DNA of 64,000 nt, from NCBI GenBank assembly GCA_027886185.1, contig WOAB01000093.1:6510001-6574000 (forward strand), in the 5' to 3' direction. A program made the position numbers and the translations under genes. How positions within the stretch are numbered: the first letter of the stretch is position 1; every line of letters begins with the position of its first letter. The notes beneath the pieces were generated by a model that was not told where the DNA came from, made no database searches, and was given only the letters and a program-made list of their open reading frames with translations. The stretch is from Rheum nobile. Lineage: Eukaryota > Streptophyta > Magnoliopsida > Caryophyllales > Polygonaceae. Shown piece after piece: positions 10,608 to 20,315 of this stretch.

Positions 10608-11972
10608 GATTGTCTGAGTCTCATGTCGAGCCAACGACAATAACTAAGGCGCTGTCCAGGAGGCAACCCGAGGTTTGTATTACTTTTCTTGTTTTTCTTT
10701 CTTTGTTTTTGCTTTGCTTTTGGTGTGTTTTGTTTTTGCTTTGTTTTTGTTTTTCTTTGTTTCCGACTAACCTGTAAGGAGGAGACCCTATGCGAATTGA
10801 AGAAGGTGTTTACCACCAATGTAAGTCTTCTTTCCCTGCACTAATAAACTCTCCGAAAAAACCCTTAAACGGGGAGCAAAAAAAAATCAAAAAAAAAAAG
10901 AGTTCTACCGTAGGCCAGTTGTCCGGAGTTCCCCATGGAGAAGGTGCGCATCATGTTGTCAAGGAGGAGACATTCGCCCCACACATTATTTGGCAACGAT
11001 GATGGCCCTACAGTCGACAACTGGAGAGGAGGAACACCAGGGCCCACACCACGAACACATCTGGGCCCATTTTTTGTGTTCATTGAAGGCCGTGCAGCCC
11101 CGAATTCTTTGATATACCACTATTTACCAAAGTGGTTTCCTCTTGGTTGCACGGTAGGAGAAAACTATGGAGTTGATGAAGACACCCGCCCAACACTGGA
11201 GACCTGGGCGTTACTGAGTATACCGCCAGCAACAACGAAAGTGTCCAAGCAGCTCGGCGACGTTGTGAGTTATTTTTTTTGCTTTTCCCTGTGCTTCTAT
11301 TCTTTTTGTCTTTCATTACATTGAAGACAATGCAATGTTTAAGCATGGGGGAGAGTTCTATACTTTCTACGTTGTTGAGGAGAAAAATAAAAAAATTTTT
11401 GAAAAAGCCAAAAATTTAAAAAAATGCAAAAATTGAAATCTTGGGATAGGTCGAAAACCCGAAAGGGCGGCCTAGGTAATAAGCAGATGGCTTGGACCAG
11501 CATTAGGCTGGGGTAATATGAGGTCAAGAGTGACGTGAGTTTATGTGAGCACATCTATTGAAAAATGAAATGAGTGGCTTGGTGAAAACCCGAAAGGGCG
11601 CCTTGGCAAAATGAGTGAAAAGAAGAAGAGTGGTTTTTAGGAATCATCATTTTACCTGGCGTGGTGACACAAGAAGAGGTGATATAAGGAGGATTCGGGT
11701 AGGTCACCCTGGAGCGATAAGAAGATAGATGGAGGCTAGGATTAGATTGTCACTCACTCTATGGTGTTCGGGATAAGCTTGGGGGGAGTACTATGCTTTC
11801 CTTCTAAGCTTGGTTGTGTGTGGTGATTTGGTGTTGTGTTTTTGGTTGTCTTGGAGCTTATTGTTGATGTGTTGTAACTACTAGTGTCATATTTTCTTGT
11901 ACTTCCTGAGGCCTTGGAGCATGATTGATGGAATGAGTTCAGTTTTTAGCTTACTCGGGACGAGTAAAGGTC
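10608..11972 (+). mobile_element. Athila-like 3' noncoding region
   Basis: No supported gene, including no envelope-like frame. Blocks in common with 419-1285 and, inverted, with 2694-3125 define the family. Notable parts are AATAACTAAGGCGCTGTCC at about 10640, poly-T-rich DNA to 10770, two GGCCGTGCA blocks, AAGCATGGGGGAG at 11341 and two CGAAAGGGCG blocks at 11459 and 11591. Confidence 0.7.
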
Positions 11973-11988
11973 TAAGTATGGGGGAATT
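11973..11988 (+). promoter_or_regulatory. Polypurine tract
   Basis: TAAGTATGGGGGAATT lies immediately before the 3' LTR start TGATATG. Its position and purine content fit the plus-strand primer. Confidence 0.75.
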
Positions 11989-13369
11989 TGATATGCGATA
12001 TATTGTATAGCGCATCTAGTGGTTATTAGCATGATTTAGATGATGTTTGGATATGATTTGATGATGATTCTGTAATCCGGAAGAGAAGACGAGAAGTGAA
12101 GAAATCATGGGATTTACAGAGGTTTGAAGTGCATTGAAGAGTAGAAGGACAGTGTGTTGAATTCAATTGGTTCGTTCTCTCTACTCAGATGTCCAAATGG
12201 AGTGATTCCAATTCGAGGAGTTAGATCTTGAAGTCTACTGCAAGTCCTCAAAATATGAGCGCAATCCGAGTTGGGATCAAAAGTTATGACGTTTGTACGG
12301 AAGTGTCGCAGCTGTTGGAGCACCACCGCACTCGCGGCAACATCACCGCACCCCGCGGTGAGCCAGCAGAGAAGAAGGCGCGAAGTTCCGAAGTTCTGGA
12401 AGACCACCGCACCCCGCGGTGGGTATTGCCGCACCCGCGGTGACGACGCGCTGAAGACTTTTCTCGGCTTATTTCCAAGATCTTTTATCTGTTTTTATTT
12501 TATTTCTGAAACTTTGTTTCCAAGTTTGTTATTTCCTTTTATTTATTTCTGGATTATTTTCCCTAGTATTTAAGGATCTATTCTAAAAACCCTAGTTGCG
12601 ACCTTTCATAGTTTTTTCTCTCAAAAACCCTATGAAGAACTAAACCTCCATTGTTGCACTTGACGTTTTAAAGCCAGCAATTGATTGGTTATGAGTTTTC
12701 TACTCTTGTTCGATTTCCTATCTAGTTGTATTAATTCTCTTGTGCTTGAATGTTTATTGAATCTTATTGATTTATCTAGACTGATCACCTAGGTTTATTG
12801 ATATTATCCATATAGCTAGGACTTGTCAATTCCGGGTTCGGGTTGCATATCTAGTAGCAAACACGATTTACATAAGCGGGTTGCGAGTGTTCATCGTGAG
12901 AGAGAGTTAATTGCATGTTATAGTAACAGGTTGTTTCTATTGCATGTATCTTGTTGAATCCTTGGTTGAATGCTATTGCTTTATTGAGTCTTGAAGGTTT
13001 TCGGATTTGATTTGGTAATAAGTACTATTAGGGCTGGTAGAACTAATAGTTACCTAAGATCGGGATAAGGACAACTATAGGAAAGATAAGAACTTGAGAC
13101 TAATAGAATTCAGTGATCAACCATATCTCTTGTTGTGTGGATCTTTGTCAGATGTGGCGTTTTTCCCCATCATATTCACATCCTTTGCTTTGTTTTAATT
13201 ACTTGGTTCGAAAATCATACAACCCCCCCCCCTAGTTCCTAGTTGGTGACTTGAAAGACACAAGAATAGATAACCTGATTCCCTTGGGTTCGACCCTGAC
13301 TTGCTTGCTATACTCTTTAGTAGGTACTTTAGGATTTCTTTGATTAGACATACGACTTTAGCCCTGTCA
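11989..13369 (+). repeat. 3' LTR of Athila-like element
   Basis: 1381 bp, near 98% identical to 6448-7839. It is shorter mainly through a shorter poly-C run (13222), loss of one GAGA step near 12900 and a small gap near 13190. It holds its own GC array (12321-12442) and TATTTAAGG at 12567. Confidence 0.95.
12321..12442 (+). promoter_or_regulatory. GC-rich inverted-repeat array, 3' LTR copy
   Basis: Same array as 6781-6903. The two copies differ at several CpG positions (CACTCGCGG versus CACCCGCGG, CCCCGCGG versus CCCCGTGG), so each retains some intact units the other has lost. Confidence 0.7.
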
Positions 13370-13374
13370 CTTCT
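13370..13374. repeat. Target site duplication CTTCT (right)
   Basis: Exact match to 6443-6447. Confidence 0.95.
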
Positions 13375-13471
13375 ATTCCGCAATGTCACGTTTATTTATT
13401 AGAATCTCAAATTTTGTTCGTTTTTTTTATTAGAAATTCAGTTTTGGTTTTTTTGTTGCTTTTGTGTATTG

Positions 13472-13552
13472 ATAGAAGCCCACAAGGTGTTCGATGAAAA
13501 GCCTGAGAGAGATGTTGTGATTTGGGCATTGATAAATGCCTTCTATGGTTGA
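13472..13552 (+). pseudogene. PPR-repeat protein fragment
   Basis: About 25 codons, including AHKVFDEKPERDVVIW and ALINAFYG, match the consensus of the pentatricopeptide repeat family (organelle RNA-binding proteins), where A-KVFDEMPERDVVSW is characteristic. A stop follows at once and there are no neighbouring repeats, so this is a single captured or decayed exon piece. It may belong with the leader-like sequence left of the retrotransposon (6055-6442). Confidence 0.6.
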
Positions 13553-13619
13553 TAATCAGTTTGTTTTCACATTTCTGTAGACATTTGATGTGAAGAGCCT
13601 GAGAAAGTCATGATAAAGG

Positions 13620-14250
13620 CACAAAATAGATGAACCAAAACGGGATTGATATGAACATTGACATTATTAAATATGAACGTTATATGACTATATATGAACA
13701 TTGAAACATAAAATACGAACCTTTAGTTTATTTATATGGAGCACAAAGTATAGAAAAGTAGATGAACTTTTCAAAACAATAAGTATGAACATTAGATGAT
13801 TATATATGAACAATGACATGTTAGATATGAACTTTAGTGTTTCTATGAATCAAAGAAAAATGAACCTCAAACACGAATGTACTCAAAGTATTATATATGA
13901 ACATTACAGGACTATATGTGAACAATAACACGCAAGTATGAACCTATGTTACATTGAGAATGAAAACGCGCACGAATATTTCCAGAAAAATAAATATGAA
14001 CATTAAGTGGATATATATGAACTTGACCATGAACCCAACTTAAACTAAGAGTTTTTCACAAGCACAATATGTAGCCTATGTGAGATTCGAACTCACATCA
14101 TATGTATCAACACATTGCTCTATCATTTGAGCTAATAGGCTATGACAAATCAATTATTTGGACATTTAACATACGAACTCTGTCTTTTCTATGGTGCATA
14201 AAATGTAAACGTTAAGGTGATATACATGAACATTAAGATACTAAATATGA
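13620..14250. repeat. Irregular ATATGAACATT repeat field
   Basis: A word close to ATATGAACATTA recurs at least 14 times at uneven spacing (for example 13650, 13666, 13689, 13780, 13803, 13825, 13896, 13998, 14017, 14224, 14246). Spacing is too irregular for a satellite. No protein is encoded. A tRNA-like sequence sits inside the field. Confidence 0.5.
14072..14141 (-). tRNA. tRNA-like sequence, probably a pseudo-tRNA
   Basis: On the minus strand: a 7 bp acceptor stem AGCCTAT/ATAGGCT, D arm GCTC/GAGC and T arm GTGAG-TTCGAAT-CTCAC all pair perfectly, and box A and box B like motifs are present. The anticodon arm fits poorly: only 20 nt separate the D and T arms and the best stem leaves a six-base loop, so no anticodon is assigned. 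It is more likely a tRNA-derived relic or SINE head than a working gene. Confidence 0.4.
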
Positions 14251-15009
14251 ACATCGCGAACAACACGAACCAATCAACTGACAGTCGATTTGCGAAAATG
14301 AAAACAACAGCAGAATCTCAAATTCAGTCCAAAATTAGCAAATGTAACATCAAAAAATGCAAAAAAAAACTTTGGAACACAGTGGAGACAAATGGTAACT
14401 CATCAACATACAAATTTCATCCCAACAAATCCAAAATTCAGCACATAGATCGATGAGCAAATCCAATCCAACATCAGAATGGAGAGATTAGAATGTGTAT
14501 TTACCTCTTTTCTGAACTGGTATGATGAAAGCTCATCGTCATTTGCCATGGCGTGAATGAAGAACAAACATTGTCGAGCAAGCGAACATAATTCAAACTT
14601 GTTGTGGAGCGACGCCGATTCAATCTTCAATTTTGTGAGAACCATGCTTGATAGATTTGGTTGATCGACTAATTCGAGAAGGATTGAAGATTTCTAAGGT
14701 TTGTTTGCTTGAATTGAATGGGGGTTGATTCTCCCAACGCGAAACGCTGATGGAGAGGAGAGAGTTCTATTTATTTTAGTGGAATGTCATCAGTTTTGCT
14801 CATAATTACAAAATTGCCACTTTTAAAACAAAAAGGCAAGCACGTCCCTTTTGTACCCATTTAAATGCGAACCGTTGATCTACTCGATCCAACAGCCCAT
14901 AGCGTTTTACATTTCTTACTGTAGCTGTGTTTTGTACCCGAAATCGACTCCTACTAATTATATATTGGGTAGATATACACACACGTTTTCTAGCACAAAC
15001 AATATGCAG
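14251..15009. other. Intergenic DNA, transposon-like edge
   Basis: No gene is supported. The minus-strand open stretch at 14403-14645 resembles no family I know. AATGCGAACCGTTGATC near 14867 resembles subterminal sequence of plant DNA transposons and loosely mirrors 6068-6100. Confidence 0.3.
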
Positions 15010-15269
15010 AAATTCAGACATCCCCGAATTCTAGTAAGAAATTCGCACACCCAAAAAAATCCAACAAGCTAGCAGATTCTATCGACAAGTATGAACGGGT
15101 TCGGGTGGAGGCTGTCGGCAAAGGAGTGAACGGAAAGGATGAACAAACCTGGACGTGGGAGGACTGCAACTGGTGGAGACGACTCTTGAGGGAGGTGCTC
15201 TCAGATGAGACACGTATTGGGAAGGTCATTTGGGTGGAAGACGAACAAGAGGGCTTTTCACTAGAATAA
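15010..15269 (+). pseudogene. Candidate terminal exon, unknown protein
   Basis: After a possible acceptor (TATGCAG at 15003-15009) an open frame runs to TAA at 15267. It is Trp-rich and strongly charged (TWTWEDCNWWRRLL, GKVIWVEDEQEG), with more balanced codon and GC use than its surroundings. I do not recognise the family. No upstream exons are visible, so it is either the 3' end of a fragmented gene or cargo of a DNA transposon. Confidence 0.3.
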
Positions 15270-15453
15270 ACGATACCTTGTGTTTTTCATGGGAATCAAA
15301 CAGGCCCTCAGTTCTTTCAAATCTTCAATACTTTACAAAAGACCGCAAAAAGGGCATAACAGTACAAGGTCATACGGTACAAAAAAAAAGGCCATCAATG
15401 TAGCATACAGATGACAGAGTTGGAGTAAGCTCAAAATATCATATTGGCTTCAA

Positions 15454-18290
15454 TCATTCATCCTTGCATTCCTTTGTAGGCCGAGCTTCAAAGCCACCAT
15501 CAGCTCTCTTCTCTAAAGAATAAGGCATATGGGTTCCAAGAATTCTATCCCAAATAACAAAGAAAGGCTGAGAAAAGTTGTATTTGCTGCCATAGAGCTG
15601 ATGGTGGACGTCGTGGTAAGCAGAGTTGTTCTTGAAGAAGAGATGGAACGGGTTCCCGGGGAGCATAAGGCCGCAGTGGTCGTCCACCGTTTTGATGGTG
15701 GCAAAGGAGAAGAAGAAGATGGAGGTTCGAGGTGACATGCCTGAAGCGAGGAATGAAAGGGCCCCGCCTATGGTGTCCAGGATCAGCCCCTCGAGAGGGT
15801 GGTTGTAAAGCGCCCCAAAGGCGTACGGGACTACGAGGCGGTGGTGCTGGGAGTGGACGTGTCGGTACAGGAATTTGTTCTGGTGCATGTATCTGTGCAT
15901 GAAATACTGCCACGTGTCTAGAACCGCCATTGCTGTGAGAAACTGCCTAGCCAGGATTAGGAAGGAAACCTTCTGTTCAGTATCAGCATCAGCGGAGTTT
16001 CCTACCACCTGAATGCAAGAATTTGAAGTTGTTGATGTATTAAGGCTTGGAATAAGATTATAGGATAACATGTGTACAAAATTTAACTGATCAGAGATTT
16101 ATAATGTCCCCAAGTGGAGTTGTATTCAAGTTAGTATGTTATCAAATTTATGTGGCTTCATCAGTCTTTTCTTAATTTTTATCTTCGTCAGCTTTTCTTT
16201 TGTTTCTCTACTACTGCTTCAGTTGGATTTCACCTTTTTTCATAACGCTAGACTTCAAACTAAAAAAAAAAGTTGCAGATGCTGGAACATATGCTGAAAA
16301 TTTTGGCACTAATTCATACTATTAACTAACAGACTGCAAAAATAGATACTGAGTCTACCCTACGGTCATATTGACCATAGATGAGGCTTGCCCGTTAGCT
16401 CCATGCATCTTTTTTATTATTATTTTTTTCATTTACATCAATCAAGGAGAAAACACAAAGGAAACATAATAAGTATTTCTTGAGTGAACGAAAAGGCTGC
16501 TGATGCTCAAACCCTCAGCCAGACATCAACCTGGTAAGAGATGGTCTACTAGGCACTGGATGAAGTGATGTCATGAAACAACATTGAAGCTAATTACCCT
16601 AGCCGACTATGAGGAGACTAGGAGAATCTAGTTTCCATGTACAGTTAGTTAAAGCTGATAGTTCAATGTTCACAAAACCTAATATAGTGAATCATTAATT
16701 TCAAAGGAAAAGGAATGAATAAGATAGAACCACAGTTGTTTTAATGCGATTCACAAAGCAATGTGCTTGGCACAAAACACTCACAAATTGATGAGTGTTT
16801 GCATTATGTCAACAAGGAATAATAAATGTTAACATAGTCTCTGGTAACTTCATCTAGGGATTTTAAATTAGAAATAAGACCCATAACAACTAAAACCACT
16901 TCCAAGTTCCAACAGGAAATTTCACTTAATGGGCGGTCATAGAAGCTTACTGCTTATATAAATAACAAGGAAGCACTATCCCGCGTCAAATAATTCAGAC
17001 TTACAACTACTAAAACCACTTCCAACAGGCAATTTCACTTAATGGGCGGTCATAGAAGCTTATATAAATAACAAGGAAGCACTATACCGCGTCAAATAAT
17101 TCAGACTTACATCCATAAGAATCTTCAAGTGATAATATAATTCTATATCCAAGGTCAATAGATCAAAAGCAACCAAATAAACAATTGCCAACTGATTTCT
17201 AGGGATGATTTTGTACAGAAAGTATAGGACAATGATTTACAAAATGCTGTAGTGACGAGTAATATAGCATACTATCCCCATATCATACAACAATAACAAG
17301 TTCACATAAGCTTCCGCATTTTGAAAGCTTGTTCTATAGGTAGCTTCCAGGGACTGCAATATATTGTTTACTAGTTATAAACTTATAACAGTTTAACTTT
17401 GAACTACTTAAGATGTCGTCGATGATTTGAGAAGGTGCCGAGGTACCATAACTAATAGCAATATTATGCTATCCCTTTCTCGGTGAAGTCTAGGCTCTAG
17501 CCAATGAATTCTATTTCTCCCAACCGTAAAATACTAAAATCTCAATCATATGACTCTCAGCAGTTCCATCTGTGGTCAAATCATCTTAATAACCTAGTTC
17601 TTTATCAGTACTCACCTGTACAGGCACCATCAAGCCACCAAAACCACTTGCTTGGCACCTTAAGACACATCACTTGAGCAGTCAACATCTATAATTCAGC
17701 TGCACTAGCATTTCTATAGCCTTATTACTGATAGCCCAATGCCCTATTTAGTAATTCTTGTATTGATTGCCCTATTCCACAATATGATATAGCCTGCCCA
17801 TCATTGTCCACAATTTTCAAAATTGACAATTGGTTTTCTTTCTTTCTTTCCTGGAATTTGTCCAAATTATATCTAATTTTCAGGCATACAAGACAAAAAA
17901 ACACTTCTAATTGACATCAGCACTAATCAGGGATCTGAGCACATAAAAACACACTAACATAGCACCAAAAAAATAGCACAGTAATTAATTGAACAATGAA
18001 CTTATTACGAAGCTAATTAAATCAAAACCTAGATCAATTAGCAGGAAAAAAAGACCAAAAATTGGAGAACAAACCGTGAACAAGATGGTTGCAACAATAG
18101 CCTGAACAGCTTGCTGTAGAAGAACACCCTTAACAACGGTCGCTTTGGAGACCAAATTCTTCTCGTCCTCGTCCAATCTCGAATGCAAACGGTACTTATC
18201 GAGCGACCAAAACAACACGTAGAGCCCAGAATACGCCCAGTAAACGACTATCGGCACAACTGTGCCCAGTAGCTGATCTGAAACCTCCAT
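15454..18290 (-). CDS. SBH1: Sphinganine C4-hydroxylase (sphingoid base hydroxylase)
   Basis: Two exons: 18075-18290 and 15454-16008, joined by a 2.07 kb GT-AG intron in phase 0, give 256 residues, close to the roughly 260 of Arabidopsis SBH1/SBH2. The enzyme is a di-iron ER membrane hydroxylase that adds the C4 hydroxyl to sphinganine or ceramide, making phytosphingosine-type long-chain bases. Hydrophobic segments occupy about residues 8-30 and 60-75. The fatty acid hydroxylase superfamily histidine boxes are intact: HRYMH (110-114), HSQHH (124-128), a lone His in DDHCG (183) and HDVHH (204-208). The start gives MEVSDQLLG, typical of the family. No frameshift or stop is present, so this is the one clearly functional gene. 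The SBH1 versus SBH2 assignment is not resolved. Confidence 0.93.
16885..17111. repeat. Tandem duplication in the SBH intron
   Basis: Two adjacent copies of about 115 bp (landmarks TAAAACCACTTCCAA at 16891 and 17011; GGCGGTCATAGAAGC in both) differ by a few small indels. They lie deep in the intron with no splice-site consequence. Confidence 0.8.
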
Positions 18291-18480
18291 AAAACTTCAA
18301 TAGCCAAATCCAAATCACAGAAACTCAATTTTTGAAGCCTAGGCGGAACAATCAGCGATTGCAGGCGAGAAACAGATGAGATCTTTCAGACGAGCCAGTA
18401 AATTTTGGTGGTTGTTTGGAATTGCGAGTAAAAAGTGAGAAATAACGATAGTTTGTGGATGGGCTGGAAAGGTTTAATGT
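18291..18480 (-). promoter_or_regulatory. 5' leader and proximal promoter of the SBH gene
   Basis: The DNA upstream of the minus-strand ATG at 18290 is not open in frame with the gene. A weak TATA-like TTATATTAA lies about 240 bp upstream (around 18525-18535). No stronger element could be placed. Confidence 0.3.
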
Positions 18481-19224
18481 GAAATTTGGAAGTGCATGCC
18501 AACGAATTCAGGAATTAATTAGGGTTAATATAATTGTCAAACAAATTGAGACGACAAATCCAGCGAATAGTTACAGGAGAAGAGAAAGAAAGATATTTGA
18601 TTTTGTGCGAGGGGAAGAGAAGAAAAGATACTCTTTTTTTTTGTATTTATTGATGGGGGGGAGAGCCGGAGAGGGAGAATTAAAACAGGAGAGAGATATT
18701 TTGATTGACTATTCAGAAATAAAGCTCAAAAAAGAAGATAAAGGGGTTTTCGACGAGTGTGGGCGGGTCCAGTTTAGTTATTGTGGATGAGCGACGTGGT
18801 TCGTTGAGGTTCGACGGATCTGCAGGAGATTTTTCTATGTTGGACTTTTTCAGTCCATTGTGTGTTCTTTTACTTGACTGCCAAAGCCAAGTAAAAGTTG
18901 GTTGGCTTTGAATTCTAAAGAGAAGGTGGACTTTGCATCCGGATCGGTCTGACTTTTGTTTTAATATGATGTAAGAATTTGAAGATTCAAATAATACCTG
19001 ATATAGGCTGAAAAAATGTTAAACAATCGACTAGGGAAAACAAAACTACAATAACAATTCAAAGATAAACAAAAAAAAGTTTGAAAAGAGTTAAAGAAAT
19101 AGATAAATAACAGCCGAAAAATAGATCAGAAGATCACACTAGATGTGCGATTATAACACATGGATCATACTTCGTCTCTAAAAGCCAATAGGAATCACAC
19201 GACCACATCCTCGATCTCTTGTCC
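18481..19224. other. Intergenic DNA
   Basis: No gene is supported. The plus-strand open stretch at 18455-18790 is divergent flank of the SBH gene with no known similarity. The remainder is AT-rich. Confidence 0.4.
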
Positions 19225-20315
19225 AAAACAACCTCGACAACTTGGTATTTTAAAAAAACGTTGGAGACGTGTTAGTATTTAAAGTACATTTCGATGAACA
19301 AATAGGTATACTTTATCATTAAAGCTCAAATCGGTCTGGTTCACCATTTTCTAAACCGGTTTTTAATAACATAAACCGATAAAAAATTGGACCTGCCATA
19401 CTTGTAAAACCAAACCATCGTCCTTCATTCTCAATTTCTCATGGCCACTGCATGTGTAGTTGAAGATTCACTTTGGAATTTGGGTGATTGAAGACCGGAG
19501 ATCCATGGCCACCACCTCCCTCATACCACCGCTCATCCTTGCCAGCCCCCATCTCCGGTGGTTACTAATACTCCTATAGCATATCCACGACCTTTATCAC
19601 CTTTTTCCATGGTTCGTCACCAGTGACTCGGCCGTAGTTCGACAACAAGATCGTCTTACACCACCCGCTTCTTTGATGGCCGCGGATCACTTCCATGGTG
19701 CATGCAACCTCGTGAAGTTGCCAAGACACACCACAACGGGCCAGAAACTCCAGATTTTGTTATGAGTAGAAGGACTCAACAATTGAAAATTTTATTGAAT
19801 TTGCACTTGATTCGTGTTATATCTTGGTTGAATTAGTTTTCTTCTTCTTCAATTTATTTTCTTTTTTGTGCAAGGGTGAGATCGTTGTTTGATATGCAAA
19901 ACATTGTCGAAGTTTGGTAGTGGTGTCTAGGGTGGCCTTTGGTTTTCGACGAAGTTGCTAGTGATGATTGGGAAATGTCCGACAGTGAAAGATGGTGGAC
20001 TTGTAAAAGGTGATGGTGGCCTGAGATTCGACTGGGAAAATGGATAAATAGAACGAATGGTGAACTTGTTCAAGAAAAATAATTGTGTGATTTGGTTTTA
20101 TAAGAATGGATGGTTTGGTTTAATTAAATTTAGTTGCTTCATCTAATTAAAATCAGTTCAAAAAATTGGAGATTCGAACTGATTTGAGCTTCGACGAGAA
20201 AGTGTACCAATCTGTCCTTCAGACCACACTTTAAATACCAATTTGTCCCTTACATTTGTTAAAATACCATAATGTCCTTGAGGTATCTTAAAAAATACCA
20301 ATTTGTCTTTTTGGT
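19225..20315. mobile_element. Inverted-repeat DNA transposon, non-autonomous
   Basis: The left arm (19225-19430) and right arm (20085-20315) are inverted copies: on the left ACTTGGTATTTTAAAA, AAAGCTCAAATCGGT and AAAACCAAACCATC, on the right their near complements in reverse order. The arms exceed 150 bp with visible divergence. The roughly 650 bp interior, which is GC-richer and contains ATGGCCACCACC at 19504, has no transposase. Long arms suggest a Mutator-like non-autonomous or pack-type element. Exact ends and duplication are unclear. Confidence 0.6.

Larger units (their letters stand above)
6448..13369 (+). mobile_element. Non-autonomous Athila-like LTR retrotransposon
   Basis: Complete 6.9 kb element: LTRs 6448-7839 and 11989-13369, primer binding site, gag-protease frame, polypurine tract and a perfect 5 bp duplication. 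Reverse transcriptase, RNase H and integrase are absent: after protease and a short tail the sequence goes straight to the 3' noncoding region. It must have moved with enzymes from a relative. I counted about 25 substitutions between the LTRs over roughly 1.38 kb, near 98% identity, so the insertion is recent. Three in-frame stops interrupt the frame. A second relic copy lies at 1-1285. Confidence 0.93.

Noticed and set aside
10031..10819. Minus-strand open frame of 262 codons
   Set aside because: It is antisense to the protease and tail of the gag-protease frame and to poly-T-rich noncoding DNA; its Lys/Gln run is the complement of T-rich repeats.
10787..11324. Possible envelope-like gene downstream of gag-protease
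   Set aside because: Frames are short and shared blocks with 419-1285 are not conserved as codons; no signal peptide or membrane segment is visible.
14072..14141. Functional nuclear tRNA gene
   Set aside because: The anticodon arm does not form a five-pair stem with a seven-base loop and the spacing is two to three bases short; kept only as a tRNA-like relic.
18455..18790. Plus-strand frame upstream of the SBH gene
   Set aside because: Purine-rich 5' flank of the divergent gene, no motif.
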